From Polaromonas sp. OV174 (lineage in GTDB: Bacteria; Pseudomonadota; Gammaproteobacteria; Burkholderiales; Burkholderiaceae_C), in NCBI RefSeq assembly GCF_900112285.1, contig NZ_FOKZ01000009.1, positions 62,001 to 126,000 on the forward strand: a stretch of 64,000 bases of DNA, read 5' to 3'. Under the pieces are notes generated by a model. It had not been told where the DNA came from and searched no databases. It saw only the letters and a program-made list of their open reading frames with translations. Each line of letters opens with the position of its first letter. The stretch's first letter is position 1. The translations under genes were made by a program, and so were the position numbers. Below, in pieces: positions 1 to 8,467 of the stretch.

Positions 1-2
1 AA

Positions 3-1079
3 GCGCTTGGACTCGCCGCCCAAGCACTTTTTCTTTCCAGCCCCAACCCTCGCGTTGGCTGTGTCATTACTAATGCTGACGGTGATGTCCTCGGCCAGGG
101 CCAAACCCAGCGAGCAGGCGGCCCCCATGCCGAAATCATGGCCCTGCGCGATGCGGCAGCACAAGGCCATTCCGTGGTTGGCGCCACCGTCTACGCCACC
201 CTGGAGCCCTGCTCCCACCATGGCCGCACCGGCCCTTGCTGCGATGCGTTGATCGCCGCCGACATCAAAAAAGTGGTGGCCTCCATCGCCGACCCCAATC
301 CGCTGGTCTCTGGCCAGGGCTTTGCACGTTTGCGTGCGGCAGGCATTGAAGTCGAAGTCGGTCCCGGCGCCGAAGAGTCACGGGAGCTCAACATCGGCTT
401 TTTCAGCCGCATGATCCGCAAGACACCCTGGGTGCGAATGAAGGTGGCGGCCTCGCTGGATGGCAAGACCTCGCTGGACAATGGTGTGAGCCAGTGGATC
501 ACCTCCGATACAGCACGCGCAGACGGTCATGCCTGGCGCGCACGCGCCTGCGCCGTGCTGACCGGCATAGGCACCGTACTGGAAGACAACCCGCGCCTTG
601 ACGTGCGCTTGCTTGACACGCCGCGCCAGCCCCATCTGGTGGTGGTAGACAGCCGCCTGGAAACACCGCTGGACGCTCATCTTTTTATAGCTGGTCGCGC
701 AGCCTATATCTATGCTGCAGTGCAAAATGATGCCAAAAAAGCGGCCCTGGAAGCGCGTGGCGCCACCGTCATCTACCTGCCCGGTGCGGGCGGCAAGGTT
801 GACCTGGCGGCCATGCTGCGCGACCTGGCCAGGCGCGAAATCAATGAATTACATGTCGAAGCCGGGCACAAGCTCAATGGTTCCCTGATTCGCGAAGGCC
901 TGGTGGACGAGTTTGTCGTTTACCTGGCGCCCAAATTGATTGGCCAGGGTGCAGGCATCGCCAGCTTTGGCCCGATCACCGAGCTTTCGCAGGCGGTAGA
1001 TCTCGAATTTCTATCCACCGACAGCCTCGGGCCCGACCTGCGTATCGTAGCAAGGGTGACGGGGCGAGATCAGTTCTAG
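3..1079 (+). CDS. ribD: RibD, bifunctional deaminase/reductase (5' end outside window)
   Basis: Converts 2,5-diamino-6-ribosylamino-pyrimidinone phosphate through deamination and side-chain reduction in riboflavin synthesis. The reading frame is open from base 3, so the true start lies before the window. The deaminase zinc site is visible: the HAE motif is encoded at 126-134 and PCSHHGRTGPC at about 207-240. A RibD_C reductase domain fills the second half (MKVAASLDGKTSL near 437). 358 residues are present, close to the full length of the family. It is followed 56 bp later by ribE in the same direction, so it is part of the riboflavin operon. A stretch at about 680-740 resembles a small interspersed repeat but keeps the frame. 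Confidence 0.95.
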   Translation, partial: ALGLAAQALFLSSPNPRVGCVITNADGDVLGQGQTQRAGGPHAEIMALRDAAAQGHSVVGATVYATLEPCSHHGRTGPCCDALIAADIKKVVASIADPNPLVSGQGFARLRAAGIEVEVGPGAEESRELNIGFFSRMIRKTPWVRMKVAASLDGKTSLDNGVSQWITSDTARADGHAWRARACAVLTGIGTVLEDNPRLDVRLLDTPRQPHLVVVDSRLETPLDAHLFIAGRAAYIYAAVQNDAKKAALEARGATVIYLPGAGGKVDLAAMLRDLARREINELHVEAGHKLNGSLIREGLVDEFVVYLAPKLIGQGAGIASFGPITELSQAVDLEFLSTDSLGPDLRIVARVTGRDQF

Positions 1080-1135
1080 ACCAGGGTTTAGCGGCCATTC
1101 CCGTAAGCAGGGCCAATCTCTGCGAAAATAGCCGA

Positions 1136-1810
1136 ATGTTTACCGGAATCATCACCGGCTTGGGGCGCATCGTCGCCGTCCATAGCCTGGGCAGCTCTTC
1201 AGACCATGGCAAGCGCCTCATCATTGAAACGCCTGCGGGTTATCTTGATGACGTGGGCCTGGGCGACAGCATTGCCCTCAATGGCGCTTGTATGACGGCC
1301 ACGACGCTGGAGCCGGCCAACAACCGCTTCTCCATCGACATTTCTGCCGAATCACTGGCCAAGACCTGTGGCCTGGCTGAGCCAGGCATCATCAATCTGG
1401 AAAAAGCCCTGCGCGCCCATGACCGCCTGGGCGGCCATATCGTTGCCGGCCATGTGGACGGGATAGGCAGTGTTTCGCATTTTGCCCAGGTGGGTGAAAG
1501 CTGGGAACTGCGCATACGCTCGCCTCGGGAGCTGAGCAAATACCTGGCCTACAAGGGCTCCATCACCGTCAATGGCGTAAGCTTGACGGTCAACAGGGTC
1601 GTCGATCTGGTAGAGGCAGGCGCGGATTCAGGCAGCGAGATCAGCATCAACCTGATTCCCCACACCGTAGAAAACACAGCGCTGGGCCAACTGGCACAGG
1701 GCTCGCCGGTCAACCTCGAAATCGACCTGATCGCGCGCTACGTTGAACGCATGCTTTCCACGGATCCTGACGGCTCAAGACTACGGGCCCATCCAAACAA
1801 TATCCTTTAA
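1136..1810 (+). CDS. ribE: Riboflavin synthase alpha chain with island-derived C-terminus
   Basis: Dismutates two 6,7-dimethyl-8-ribityllumazines to riboflavin. It starts with the family-typical MFTGIITGLG and has the two lumazine-binding half repeats (second copy GHIVAGHVDGIG). The last family-typical residues are LIARYVERML; the following 14 or so residues (STDPDGSRLRAHPNNIL) are unlike the family and come from the inserted island. The displaced native tail (KDRTTTTP) survives at 34129-34156. The last helix of this enzyme helps form the trimer, so the exchange could matter, but the conserved part is intact and activity is likely. Called ribC or ribE depending on species. Confidence 0.93.
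   Translation: MFTGIITGLGRIVAVHSLGSSSDHGKRLIIETPAGYLDDVGLGDSIALNGACMTATTLEPANNRFSIDISAESLAKTCGLAEPGIINLEKALRAHDRLGGHIVAGHVDGIGSVSHFAQVGESWELRIRSPRELSKYLAYKGSITVNGVSLTVNRVVDLVEAGADSGSEISINLIPHTVENTALGQLAQGSPVNLEIDLIARYVERMLSTDPDGSRLRAHPNNIL
1730..1755 (+). repeat. attL: left copy of the ribE 3'-end repeat
   Basis: 26 bp beginning ATCGCGCGCTACGT and ending GAACGCATGCT, with T at the single variable position (1744). It encodes the IARYVERML end of RibE. It matches 34103-34128 in direct orientation. Confidence 0.88.
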
Positions 1811-1868
1811 TATCAACATGTTAATGGATTTCAACGACGCCCAGCCGCTCTGAGCATCGGCTAGTTAT

Positions 1869-1918
1869 TGTCGGTATATTTGTCGGTACACTGTACTTAG
1901 CAAACAAAAATACCGACA
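1869..1918. promoter_or_regulatory. Paired TGTCGGTA motifs before the integrase (probable integrase arm/operator sites)
   Basis: TGTCGGTA occurs at 1869-1876 and 1881-1888 (12-bp period), and its inverse TACCGACA at 1911-1918 runs into the integrase start codon. The mirror-image end of the island has TGACGGTA at 34021 and 34033 with the same 12-bp period. Arm-type binding sites for the integrase, which could also repress its promoter, are the simplest reading. This is inference from placement. Confidence 0.6.
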
Positions 1919-3120
1919 TGACTCTAACCATTGCAAAGATCAACTCGATCAAACTAGGCGACAAAGGTCAGAAGTACGCAGACGGAAGCGGGCTCTATCT
2001 TTTCGCACCGGCAAAGAATTCTTCCGAATCGTCGCCCTCGAAACCCAAGAAGATGTCTTGGCGATTCGACTACCGATTCGCAAGCAAGCGGTACACGCTC
2101 AGCTTGGGCCTATATCCTCTCGTTGGATTGGCGGACGCCAGAAATCGACTTCAGGACGCACGACGACTATTGGAGTCCAATACAAACCCAGCTCAATGCA
2201 AGCGGGAAGCGAAATTGCTCCGCCAATCAATAAATGCTGACTCATTCGAGTCGCTTGCCGATTCTTGGTACAAAAGCAAAGAAGAACGTCGCTCCAAAGC
2301 ATGGAAAGAGTCAAACACGCTCTATCTCAAGCGAGATTTGAAGCCAAAGATTGGCTCAATGCCGATCACGCAGGTATCCAAGGCACTCCTAGCAGAGGTG
2401 CTTGAGTCCACCAAGCGTGAAAGGGGGGTAAAAACCGCGGACCGAGTTCGACAAACTGCGGTCCAAGTTTTTGACTACGCAATTAGAAAATCGAAGGCTG
2501 AAATCAATCCTGGCCGACTCTTAATGGGATGGGAAGAAATTCCGCCAAAAGTTAGCCACTTACCTTTGAGCCCTGAGCTAATCCCGCAGTTCCTGGATCG
2601 CGTTGATGCCTATCCGGGTCAGTTGGCAACCAAACTAGCGATAAAGCTGCTGCTTCTTACATTCGTCCGAAAAACTGAGCTGATCGAGGCGGAGTGGGAC
2701 GAAATAGACCTGCCGAATGCGAAATGGTTGATCCCTGCCGCCAGGATGAAGATGCAAGAACCCCACCTAGTACCTCTAAGCACTCAAAGCGTTGACGCAC
2801 TCCTGACGTTGCAGAAAACCACTGAGAAAAAGAAATACCTTTTCCCAGGGCAAGTCAGTGACGAAAAACCCATGTCCCATAGCACCCTGAACGTCGCCTT
2901 CCGGAAAATGGGATATGGAAGCGAGTTTAGCCCGCATGGCGTTAGGTCCACAGCCTCCACTTGGCTCAATGAGCGAGGATTCCGAGCAGACGTAATCGAA
3001 CGGCAACTTGCACATGCAGAGCGAAATCGCATACGTGCTGTCTATAACAAAGCTGACTATATTCCTGAGCGAACTGAAATGATGCAGGTTTGGGCGGATT
3101 TTGTGGATGGTCGCCCATGA
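1918..3120 (+). CDS. int: P4-type site-specific tyrosine integrase (DUF4102 family)
   Basis: Catalyses integration and excision between the ribE attachment sites. 400 residues is the usual length. The N-terminus has the DUF4102 arm-binding fold (DGSGLYLF near residue 22, SLGLYPLVGLADAR near 62). The catalytic set is visible: R251 (FVRKTEL), H340 and R343 (HGVRSTASTWL), H366 (QLAHAERN) and Tyr376 (RAVYNKADY). The gene begins 163 bp inside attL and reads into the island, the usual layout for this family. The next gene starts within its stop codon (ATGA at 3117-3120), so the two are translationally coupled. Confidence 0.93.
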   Translation: MTLTIAKINSIKLGDKGQKYADGSGLYLFAPAKNSSESSPSKPKKMSWRFDYRFASKRYTLSLGLYPLVGLADARNRLQDARRLLESNTNPAQCKREAKLLRQSINADSFESLADSWYKSKEERRSKAWKESNTLYLKRDLKPKIGSMPITQVSKALLAEVLESTKRERGVKTADRVRQTAVQVFDYAIRKSKAEINPGRLLMGWEEIPPKVSHLPLSPELIPQFLDRVDAYPGQLATKLAIKLLLLTFVRKTELIEAEWDEIDLPNAKWLIPAARMKMQEPHLVPLSTQSVDALLTLQKTTEKKKYLFPGQVSDEKPMSHSTLNVAFRKMGYGSEFSPHGVRSTASTWLNERGFRADVIERQLAHAERNRIRAVYNKADYIPERTEMMQVWADFVDGRP

Positions 3121-4100
3121 AGACAGCAGTTGAACGGTTCTTAGAGGCCCCATCCCCGTCCAAGCTACGTAAGCAAGACTTTCTTCTATCTCTAGAATCG
3201 CAAATGCTATTTCCCGAGCTCAAAAATGAGCATGTAGCGTTGGAGTATGAAACCTTTCTGACGATGAAAGCGAACCCCGCGAAAATGCCGACCAATCCAG
3301 CTCCGACCGGCAATCCTGAGCCAGAGCCAGAGCCAAAGCCAAGGGGCGCTATGGCGTCCTACTCTTCAAGGTTAAAACCTGAAGCCGTAGCCTCGGAATC
3401 TGACGGCGAGTTCGATGCCCACCACCCACCCGTGTCATGGGCCGAGCCCGGCGACACGATACGCCGCTTAGCCCCACCCCCTCCCCCGCTCCCACCACCT
3501 CCACCTGAACTGATAAAACTGGACCTCGAAGAGCTTAGGAAATTAGTGCCGTATCGCAAAGCTTTGAATTTGGCGAATGCCTTTAGTAAGGCGTCGAATG
3601 TCCGAGCAATCATCGACGAGCGCACTATTGACGGGCAAGTCGCGGGCGTCTGCCTTGACATCCTTCGACTTCTTGCGAATACCGACCTTAAAACTTCAAA
3701 AGGTAGGTTAGCTACGCAGTCGATCAATATAGCGGCGTATGTTTGCGCAGAACACAATCTTGGGCGACCTCGCCGAACGCGAGGTCGCCCGCCCCTTGGC
3801 GAGTACCGTTATCCAGATCTTGATGAACAGCGAGTGAAAAAAATTTGGCGCAATTTTCGAGACTCTTCAGTTTTATGGTCCGCCTACAAAACATTGACGA
3901 AAAATAGATTCCACCCAATGGTAGGCAACAGCCTTCTTAGCGGCCTAGGTATCCACGAATTCACCAAGCTGACAGGTGCCCTCAACTCATCCAACGCTCG
4001 ATTTTCCGACTTGGGAACGGCGGGGGCAATGAAGGAAGCGCTGGACAGCGAACTTCTCCAAGCCTTGCTTGAACATGTGCCCAGGTACTCCGCCAACTAG
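3117..4100 (+). CDS. Unknown protein coupled to the integrase, with polyproline linker
   Basis: The function is not recognised. The start is placed at 3117 because this ATG overlaps the integrase stop as ATGA; an ATG at 3090 in the same frame is less likely. About 327 residues. The order is an N-terminal region (MKTAVERFLEAP), a low-complexity PEPEPEPKP segment near residue 70, a proline-rich linker (PPPPLPPPPP near residue 120), then a mostly helical C-terminal half with a basic RPRRTRGRPP patch. The coupling suggests a partner of the integrase or a control protein, but no domain supports this directly. Confidence 0.75.
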   Translation: MKTAVERFLEAPSPSKLRKQDFLLSLESQMLFPELKNEHVALEYETFLTMKANPAKMPTNPAPTGNPEPEPEPKPRGAMASYSSRLKPEAVASESDGEFDAHHPPVSWAEPGDTIRRLAPPPPPLPPPPPELIKLDLEELRKLVPYRKALNLANAFSKASNVRAIIDERTIDGQVAGVCLDILRLLANTDLKTSKGRLATQSINIAAYVCAEHNLGRPRRTRGRPPLGEYRYPDLDEQRVKKIWRNFRDSSVLWSAYKTLTKNRFHPMVGNSLLSGLGIHEFTKLTGALNSSNARFSDLGTAGAMKEALDSELLQALLEHVPRYSAN

Positions 4101-4176
4101 ATAAAAAGAATTCCCCCCATCGCGCGAGTCGAGCCGACCGACCAGAATCCCCCTACCAAACTACTAAGGGGAAAAG

Positions 4177-4527
4177 ATGGCATCGATCGATGTGCGTGAT
4201 CTGATTGAGGATGACCTCATAGACCTCTCGGAGGTCGAAAAAATAACGTCTCTCAGCGGGAAGCATATTTATGCCCTGGAGCGGGCAGGACGTTTTCCGA
4301 AACGGGTGAAACTCGGGCGGCGCAGTGCTTGGGTAAAGCGCGAAGTCTATGCATGGGTGAGAGACAAGGTCTTGTCGCGCCCAGTGGTAGCAACGTATCC
4401 ACCGCTTATACGGCCGCGCCGTCACAACACAAGCAGTGGCACCACGGGGGAAGCAAAAACCAGTCGGCTGCACGAAGGCAGAGGCCAACCGCGCCCGAAC
4501 ATTCAACGCGACGAGGTGACCCTATGA
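4177..4527 (+). CDS. AlpA-like helix-turn-helix regulator / excisionase-type protein
   Basis: 116 residues. The central part (DLSEVEKITSLSGKHIYALE, then RFPKRVKLGRRSAWVKREV and AWVRDKV) matches the AlpA / prophage CP4-57 regulator fold: a short winged helix-turn-helix in which the GRR-x-x-W segment follows the recognition helix. AlpA proteins activate or assist excision of P4-type islands. An AAGGGG ribosome-binding site precedes the ATG. The tail after residue 75 is basic and unlike the family. The stop overlaps the next start (ATGA at 4524-4527). Confidence 0.85.
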   Translation: MASIDVRDLIEDDLIDLSEVEKITSLSGKHIYALERAGRFPKRVKLGRRSAWVKREVYAWVRDKVLSRPVVATYPPLIRPRRHNTSSGTTGEAKTSRLHEGRGQPRPNIQRDEVTL

Positions 4528-5618
4528 GCACCTACGAGCACGACTATTCCGGCCTTCCACGCCGCTTCAAGTCTCGCACGCCATCTGAGGTGCTTGCCGC
4601 AAGACCAAAGGCAAACCCATTTCTTGTGCACCTCCTCGATGGCGGCCAGACTTTGCGCTGCCTAGTAGAGGATGGCGTACAGCACCAATACTTTTTCATG
4701 ATCCTTGCGGCATCATTAGCATGCGGGATCGACTTTGGGATCTACCGCAGTACAGGCCCGCGGAAGGTTTTCTTGATGCTGGGCTCAACGTACTTTGCCC
4801 ACGACGTGCACCGTCTTGATGCAGTGAAGCGTATGCCGATTTTTGCAGAGGCGTCCGCCCTTCTGGAGCGAAATCTCTCCATATATGCGTGGGACCATGA
4901 AAAGGACCCCCGAGTGGATTTGGGCCACTCCATCACTCAGGAGGCCATGCGCAACTCCATGCCTAGTGACATCGAAGTTGTGATGGCGGATTGGGTTCCA
5001 TCCTTCATCCGGCCCAAGATGGCCAAGTTAAAGCCGATCTCGCCTTATCCATGGTTTCACGAACTCAACGCCGACGGTATCGCCGTTGTTGCGGGCGACA
5101 TCCTGCTACCTGCCGATAGGAGGTCGGCGTCGGAGGCTATTTCCGCTTCTACCGCGTACCTCACTGTAGACCCCAACGCGCCCAGCCAGTTTGGCGGAGG
5201 GCTGCAAATCGAGCGCTGGCGGGTTGGTGATGCGGACTATGCACCGCGCAGGAGCTCTTTTTGGCACACGGAGATCGGGGCCGAGTTGGACTATGGGTTT
5301 GCGCTGGACGACCCCGACGACACGGACAAGCCTAGCCTGATTCGCAAAACCGAACGCGAAATCAAGGTCGAAGTGATGTTGGCACAGGGGATGCCCCAGA
5401 AGGACATCGCCAAGATACTTGGCGTCCATAAGTCAACGATCACCAGGATGAAGCAGCACCTGGACGAGGAGGCGGCTAAAGCTGAAAAAGCTGAGGCGCG
5501 CGATCCAAATGCTTCCCGGAATCGCTGGGACAACGTCGTCCAACTCGGCAAGCACCTAATGAACGGCAGCAAAGAAAGTGAGGGCGAAGAAGGCGAGGAA
5601 AAGCCGGTTCCTGTGTAG
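4524..5618 (+). CDS. Unknown island protein with C-terminal helix-turn-helix
   Basis: 364 residues, starting at the ATG that overlaps the stop of the AlpA-like gene; the frame is open further upstream but that part is a shadow of the AlpA gene. The first 280 residues are not recognised and I see no Walker A motif. Residues about 285-310 (MLAQGMPQKDIAKILGVHKS) form a clear helix-turn-helix of the resolvase/homeodomain-like type. The tail is rich in charged residues (KAEKAEARD, EGEEGEE). The gene is probably a DNA-binding replication or maintenance factor of the island, by context only. Confidence 0.78.
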   Translation: MSTYEHDYSGLPRRFKSRTPSEVLAARPKANPFLVHLLDGGQTLRCLVEDGVQHQYFFMILAASLACGIDFGIYRSTGPRKVFLMLGSTYFAHDVHRLDAVKRMPIFAEASALLERNLSIYAWDHEKDPRVDLGHSITQEAMRNSMPSDIEVVMADWVPSFIRPKMAKLKPISPYPWFHELNADGIAVVAGDILLPADRRSASEAISASTAYLTVDPNAPSQFGGGLQIERWRVGDADYAPRRSSFWHTEIGAELDYGFALDDPDDTDKPSLIRKTEREIKVEVMLAQGMPQKDIAKILGVHKSTITRMKQHLDEEAAKAEKAEARDPNASRNRWDNVVQLGKHLMNGSKESEGEEGEEKPVPV

Positions 5619-5708
5619 TTGCAATTGCAACCAGTGCAACCGCGCAACCGCGCAACTAGCCGAGCCACCGTCAAAGCAACAACCTATTACCCCATCGGAT
5701 TCACCATC

Positions 5709-6038
5709 ATGCGCAAAGAGAAATACCGTATCCAACGTTCTAAAGTATCCCCAGTTAGCGAGATCCAATTGAAGTGGATGAGAGATCCGGAAGGCGAAAC
5801 CGCCCGACTTTACCCTACCGTATACGAGGTTCTCATGGCCTTGCATGAGGCCGGAATAAGGATTTCCGAGTTTCGTCGAATTGACTATGGACACCAGATA
5901 GGCATCGCTGGTGGAGCGATCCTAGACATATTCACGAAGTCTGGAACGATTGTCGTAAAGGGCGACGTCTACAAAAATGGGGCGACTGGAAAACCACTTA
6001 AGAAAGCATTGCCCAAACACTCAGTCTGGATGCGCTAG
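5709..6038 (+). CDS. Small hypothetical protein
   Basis: 109 residues (MRKEKYRIQRSKVSPVSE...). The start is set at the ATG at 5709; the frame is open back to 5619, but that segment has repetitive low-complexity composition. No domain is recognised. It is basic, soluble, without membrane segments, and follows the helix-turn-helix gene by 90 bp in the same direction. It may belong to the same transcription unit. Confidence 0.6.
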   Translation: MRKEKYRIQRSKVSPVSEIQLKWMRDPEGETARLYPTVYEVLMALHEAGIRISEFRRIDYGHQIGIAGGAILDIFTKSGTIVVKGDVYKNGATGKPLKKALPKHSVWMR

Positions 6039-6328
6039 TTTTGCGGCTTGGCCCCGATGTCTGAGGGCACTATGTTTTCGATGACTTCTACCGCCAAGCG
6101 GTTACGCAGTGGAACCAGTAAGGCCGGCAAAAAGGACTCAAGCACCAGCACTGCTCGGACATTGCGTTCTCTGGGCTCGCTGACGACCACAGCCTCCATG
6201 ACGGCTTTGTATTTGATGCACTGAAATAGTCCACGCGTGATGTCGGCCATTCCAGAGATGGCTGATTTCACTTCGACCGCGATCCAATCACGGCCGTTGT
6301 CGAACGAAACGTCAAGCCAATACCGCCA
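6035..6328 (-). pseudogene. Remnant of a PD-(D/E)xK nuclease-like protein
   Basis: Read leftward, the frame gives YWLDVSFDNG, then DWIAVEVKSAISGMADITRG and FQCIKYKAVMEA. The spaced Asp and the V-E-V-K motif look like the core of a PD-(D/E)xK nuclease fold. There is no start codon upstream in this frame before a stop at 6329-6331; the first usable codon is a GTG inside the VEVK motif (6271). An open stretch in another frame continues upstream, which suggests a frameshift or truncation. The 3' end meets the stop of the preceding rightward gene. Confidence 0.5.
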
Positions 6329-6566
6329 TCACTCCCGCCCTATGAACCCTCAGTGGGCCGAGCGCTCTCTTGCACAGTACAGATCGCCTTGGCAGCGGTC
6401 GAGATACCGAAAAAAGGGCTCGGTTTTCCTCTAAACGCCCCCTGTTGGCTTAGCAACGATTGATGACTACCAGAGGCTGTAAATAGCTAATGGCTATACA
6501 AGTCAACATTTGTTCGCAATTTAAACAAGCCACAACGGCAGGCCATCAACCAACCCTCTTTTCACC

Positions 6567-7646
6567 ATGCTCAGCACATCCACAACCAACACACCACAGC
6601 ATCAGGCCGGCCACATTCATTGTGATCGACTAGACGTATCCGGCCCACTTGAACACAAGCCGCTGGGAGAACTGTTCTACAAGCGGCTTGACGACCGGGC
6701 CGTAGCTGTTGGAGCCAGTCCCATTACGCCCAAGCAGAAGCGCAACCCTCAACCCGATGACATCTACATCAGGTCGAAGGAGGTTCAGTCGAATGAAATG
6801 GCCTATCGCCTTGAGCTGGACTGCTGCCCTCCCCAACTGCTGCAGAACCACAACCTTTTCGGCCACGCCAACTTGCAGGACTACACCTATGCCATGTTCG
6901 ACCAGCAGACCACTAAGTTTGGGCTTCACGTTGATCCAGAGCAGCGGGAACAGTGGCGAACGGGCCAAGTAGGAGTTATGCAGGCTCACCTCACCGGGAA
7001 TTTCATGACTCCGCATGGGGCCAAGATGCCCATATTTGATGCGATTGATCTGGCCAACCGAGAGGGCAAATCGCGCCCTATAAAGACCAGCATCACTTTA
7101 GGTATGAAAGAGAAGGGTCGTTCGGTCTATCACACGGCGACGATCTACGACAAGTATCTGCAGCTTTCGTCCATGTGGCCCAACCCTGGCCCAATCCAAA
7201 AGAAACTGCTGGAACTGGCTCGCGGCGTCCTGCGTGTTGAAATCAAGCTCTTCAGCCAAGAATTGCGGAGACGCGAGCTGCAATATGTGATGCGTTGGAA
7301 GGATGTCGACGTTGACGCCCTTTTCTTCGAGATTCTGGCCAGCTACAACCTCCGCAACGCCGTCCAAACGCTGCTCACAGAAGACGAAGAGGACGTGCTC
7401 ACCAAAGCGCAGCGCCGGGTGTACCGCCAGTGGCTCAGCGGTGCGAATCTCGATGATCTCTATAGCCGGACCACGGTTTGGAAGTACAAAAAGGAGGTTT
7501 ACGACGCAGTAGCTATCGACATGAATGGCGGCCGGCCTCAGAAGCTACCGTCCGTCGACCTGTCAGAGATTTTGACGCCTGGGAATCTGATGGCTATTCC
7601 GGACTGGGCGCATGGAACCCAGTACTTTCACTCTCCATCGGCATAA
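6567..7646 (+). CDS. Filamentous-phage-type replication protein (gpII/X family)
   Basis: 359 residues. The C-terminal half has the signature of the phage replication protein family found in inoviruses and related plasmids: a YDKYLQ motif near residue 193, LRVEIKLFSQELRRREL near 228, and a following helical region (YRQWLSGANLDDLYSR) that usually separates the two halves of the protein. This family nicks the replicative form to start rolling-circle replication. No coat, assembly (pI/Zot-like) or adsorption genes follow, so this is an isolated module rather than a phage. A 295-bp stretch before it has no gene other than the nuclease remnant. Confidence 0.72.
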   Translation: MLSTSTTNTPQHQAGHIHCDRLDVSGPLEHKPLGELFYKRLDDRAVAVGASPITPKQKRNPQPDDIYIRSKEVQSNEMAYRLELDCCPPQLLQNHNLFGHANLQDYTYAMFDQQTTKFGLHVDPEQREQWRTGQVGVMQAHLTGNFMTPHGAKMPIFDAIDLANREGKSRPIKTSITLGMKEKGRSVYHTATIYDKYLQLSSMWPNPGPIQKKLLELARGVLRVEIKLFSQELRRRELQYVMRWKDVDVDALFFEILASYNLRNAVQTLLTEDEEDVLTKAQRRVYRQWLSGANLDDLYSRTTVWKYKKEVYDAVAIDMNGGRPQKLPSVDLSEILTPGNLMAIPDWAHGTQYFHSPSA

Positions 7647-7658
7647 AACAGTCGTTTA

Positions 7659-7698
7659 GGCGGCTTGGCCGCGTCAAACCAATGACCGCCAAGCCGCC
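7659..7698. other. 11-bp inverted repeat (hairpin) after the replication gene
   Basis: GGCGGCTTGGC at 7659-7669 and GCCAAGCCGCC at 7688-7698 form a perfect 11-bp stem with an 18-base loop. There is no T-tract, so a simple terminator is less likely. It lies 13 bp after the stop of the replication protein and 55 bp before the AbrB-like gene. A hairpin used in replication (nick site or second-strand origin) or an mRNA stabiliser are both possible. Confidence 0.5.
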
Positions 7699-7753
7699 CC
7701 TCCGCTCAATTTCGCTGAGTCGCAATGAATAGCCATACCGAAAGGAATCTCAT

Positions 7754-7966
7754 ATGCAGAAGCTCACGCGCTGGGGGAATTCGACTGGCCTGCGCATTCC
7801 CTCGCATGTTCTGGATGCCGCCGGTCTCAAGGCAGGGGCATACGTTCATGTCCGACTTCTGGACAGTGGCGATATCAGGGTGCGACCGGCTAAGAACACG
7901 CAGCCAGCAGACGCCGAAGGGGCCGTGACACATGAGCCACCACCACCGCCTCCGCTAGCTTGGTAG
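7754..7966 (+). CDS. SpoVT/AbrB-type DNA-binding protein (MazE-like)
   Basis: 70 residues. The swapped-hairpin AbrB fold is clear: QKLTRWGNSTGLRIPSHVL, then AAGLKAGAYVHVRLLDSGDI. The sequence RWGNSTGLRIP is typical of MazE-type antitoxins. The C-terminus is extended by a polyproline stretch (EPPPPPPLAW), where an antitoxin would carry its toxin-binding tail. A ribosome-binding site (GAAAGGAA) precedes the ATG. The next gene begins 25 bp later with its own AAAGGAA. Confidence 0.85.
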   Translation: MQKLTRWGNSTGLRIPSHVLDAAGLKAGAYVHVRLLDSGDIRVRPAKNTQPADAEGAVTHEPPPPPPLAW

Positions 7967-7991
7967 AAAACAGTCACCCAAAGGAATATCC

Positions 7992-8372
7992 ATGAGCAAC
8001 CCATTCCGAAGCGCACAAGACATCTTGTATGCCAGCGGCCGTACACACATATACGCCATTGCAATCGAGGCCAGCAGCCGTATTTTTGAAGAAGATCGCT
8101 GCCCGGCCCCAATTCAAAACTGGATAGAAGCCCATTGCCCCACAGGAACGGAAATCGAGCGAATCTCGGAGCTGAAAGATTGGATTCCCGTCAGCGCTTT
8201 AGCAGCTATGCCAAAAACCGCGTTCTATGTCGATCTCAACGACTCGCAAGCCGAGCACTTTCTTCAAGCGTTTTCGGCACCGCCACTCGACAGCCTATGC
8301 GCGCCCAATGACATTTATCTGATCACCCTCGAAACATCCAATCGCGGTCTTGAGGACGGGATTGCCAATTGA
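7992..8372 (+). CDS. Unknown protein paired with the AbrB-like gene
   Basis: 126 residues (MSNPFRSAQDILYASGRTHI...). I do not recognise a family: it lacks the MazF, PIN or other common toxin motifs. It is acidic, soluble and probably alpha/beta. Its placement right after a MazE-like gene, with a 25-bp gap and a good ribosome-binding site, suggests a toxin-antitoxin-like pair, but the protein itself gives no proof. It could equally be a phage accessory protein belonging to the replication module. Confidence 0.6.
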   Translation: MSNPFRSAQDILYASGRTHIYAIAIEASSRIFEEDRCPAPIQNWIEAHCPTGTEIERISELKDWIPVSALAAMPKTAFYVDLNDSQAEHFLQAFSAPPLDSLCAPNDIYLITLETSNRGLEDGIAN

Positions 8373-8467
8373 TGACCATAGAGCCGTGGATTTCGTTGAC
8401 CTCACGCAGCAATATAGAAGTGGGCCCGTTCGGTTGAGCAGCCCCCGAAGATTGGCGTCAAGTTGCG

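Noticed and set aside
7..252. 81-codon open frame starting at base 7
   Set aside because: Out of frame with ribD, whose conserved residues run through the same bases from base 3.
680..740. Possible repeat insertion in ribD (TTTATAGCTGGTCGCGC)
   Set aside because: It resembles the AGCTAT repeat family only weakly and the RibD protein length is normal; kept as a remark only.
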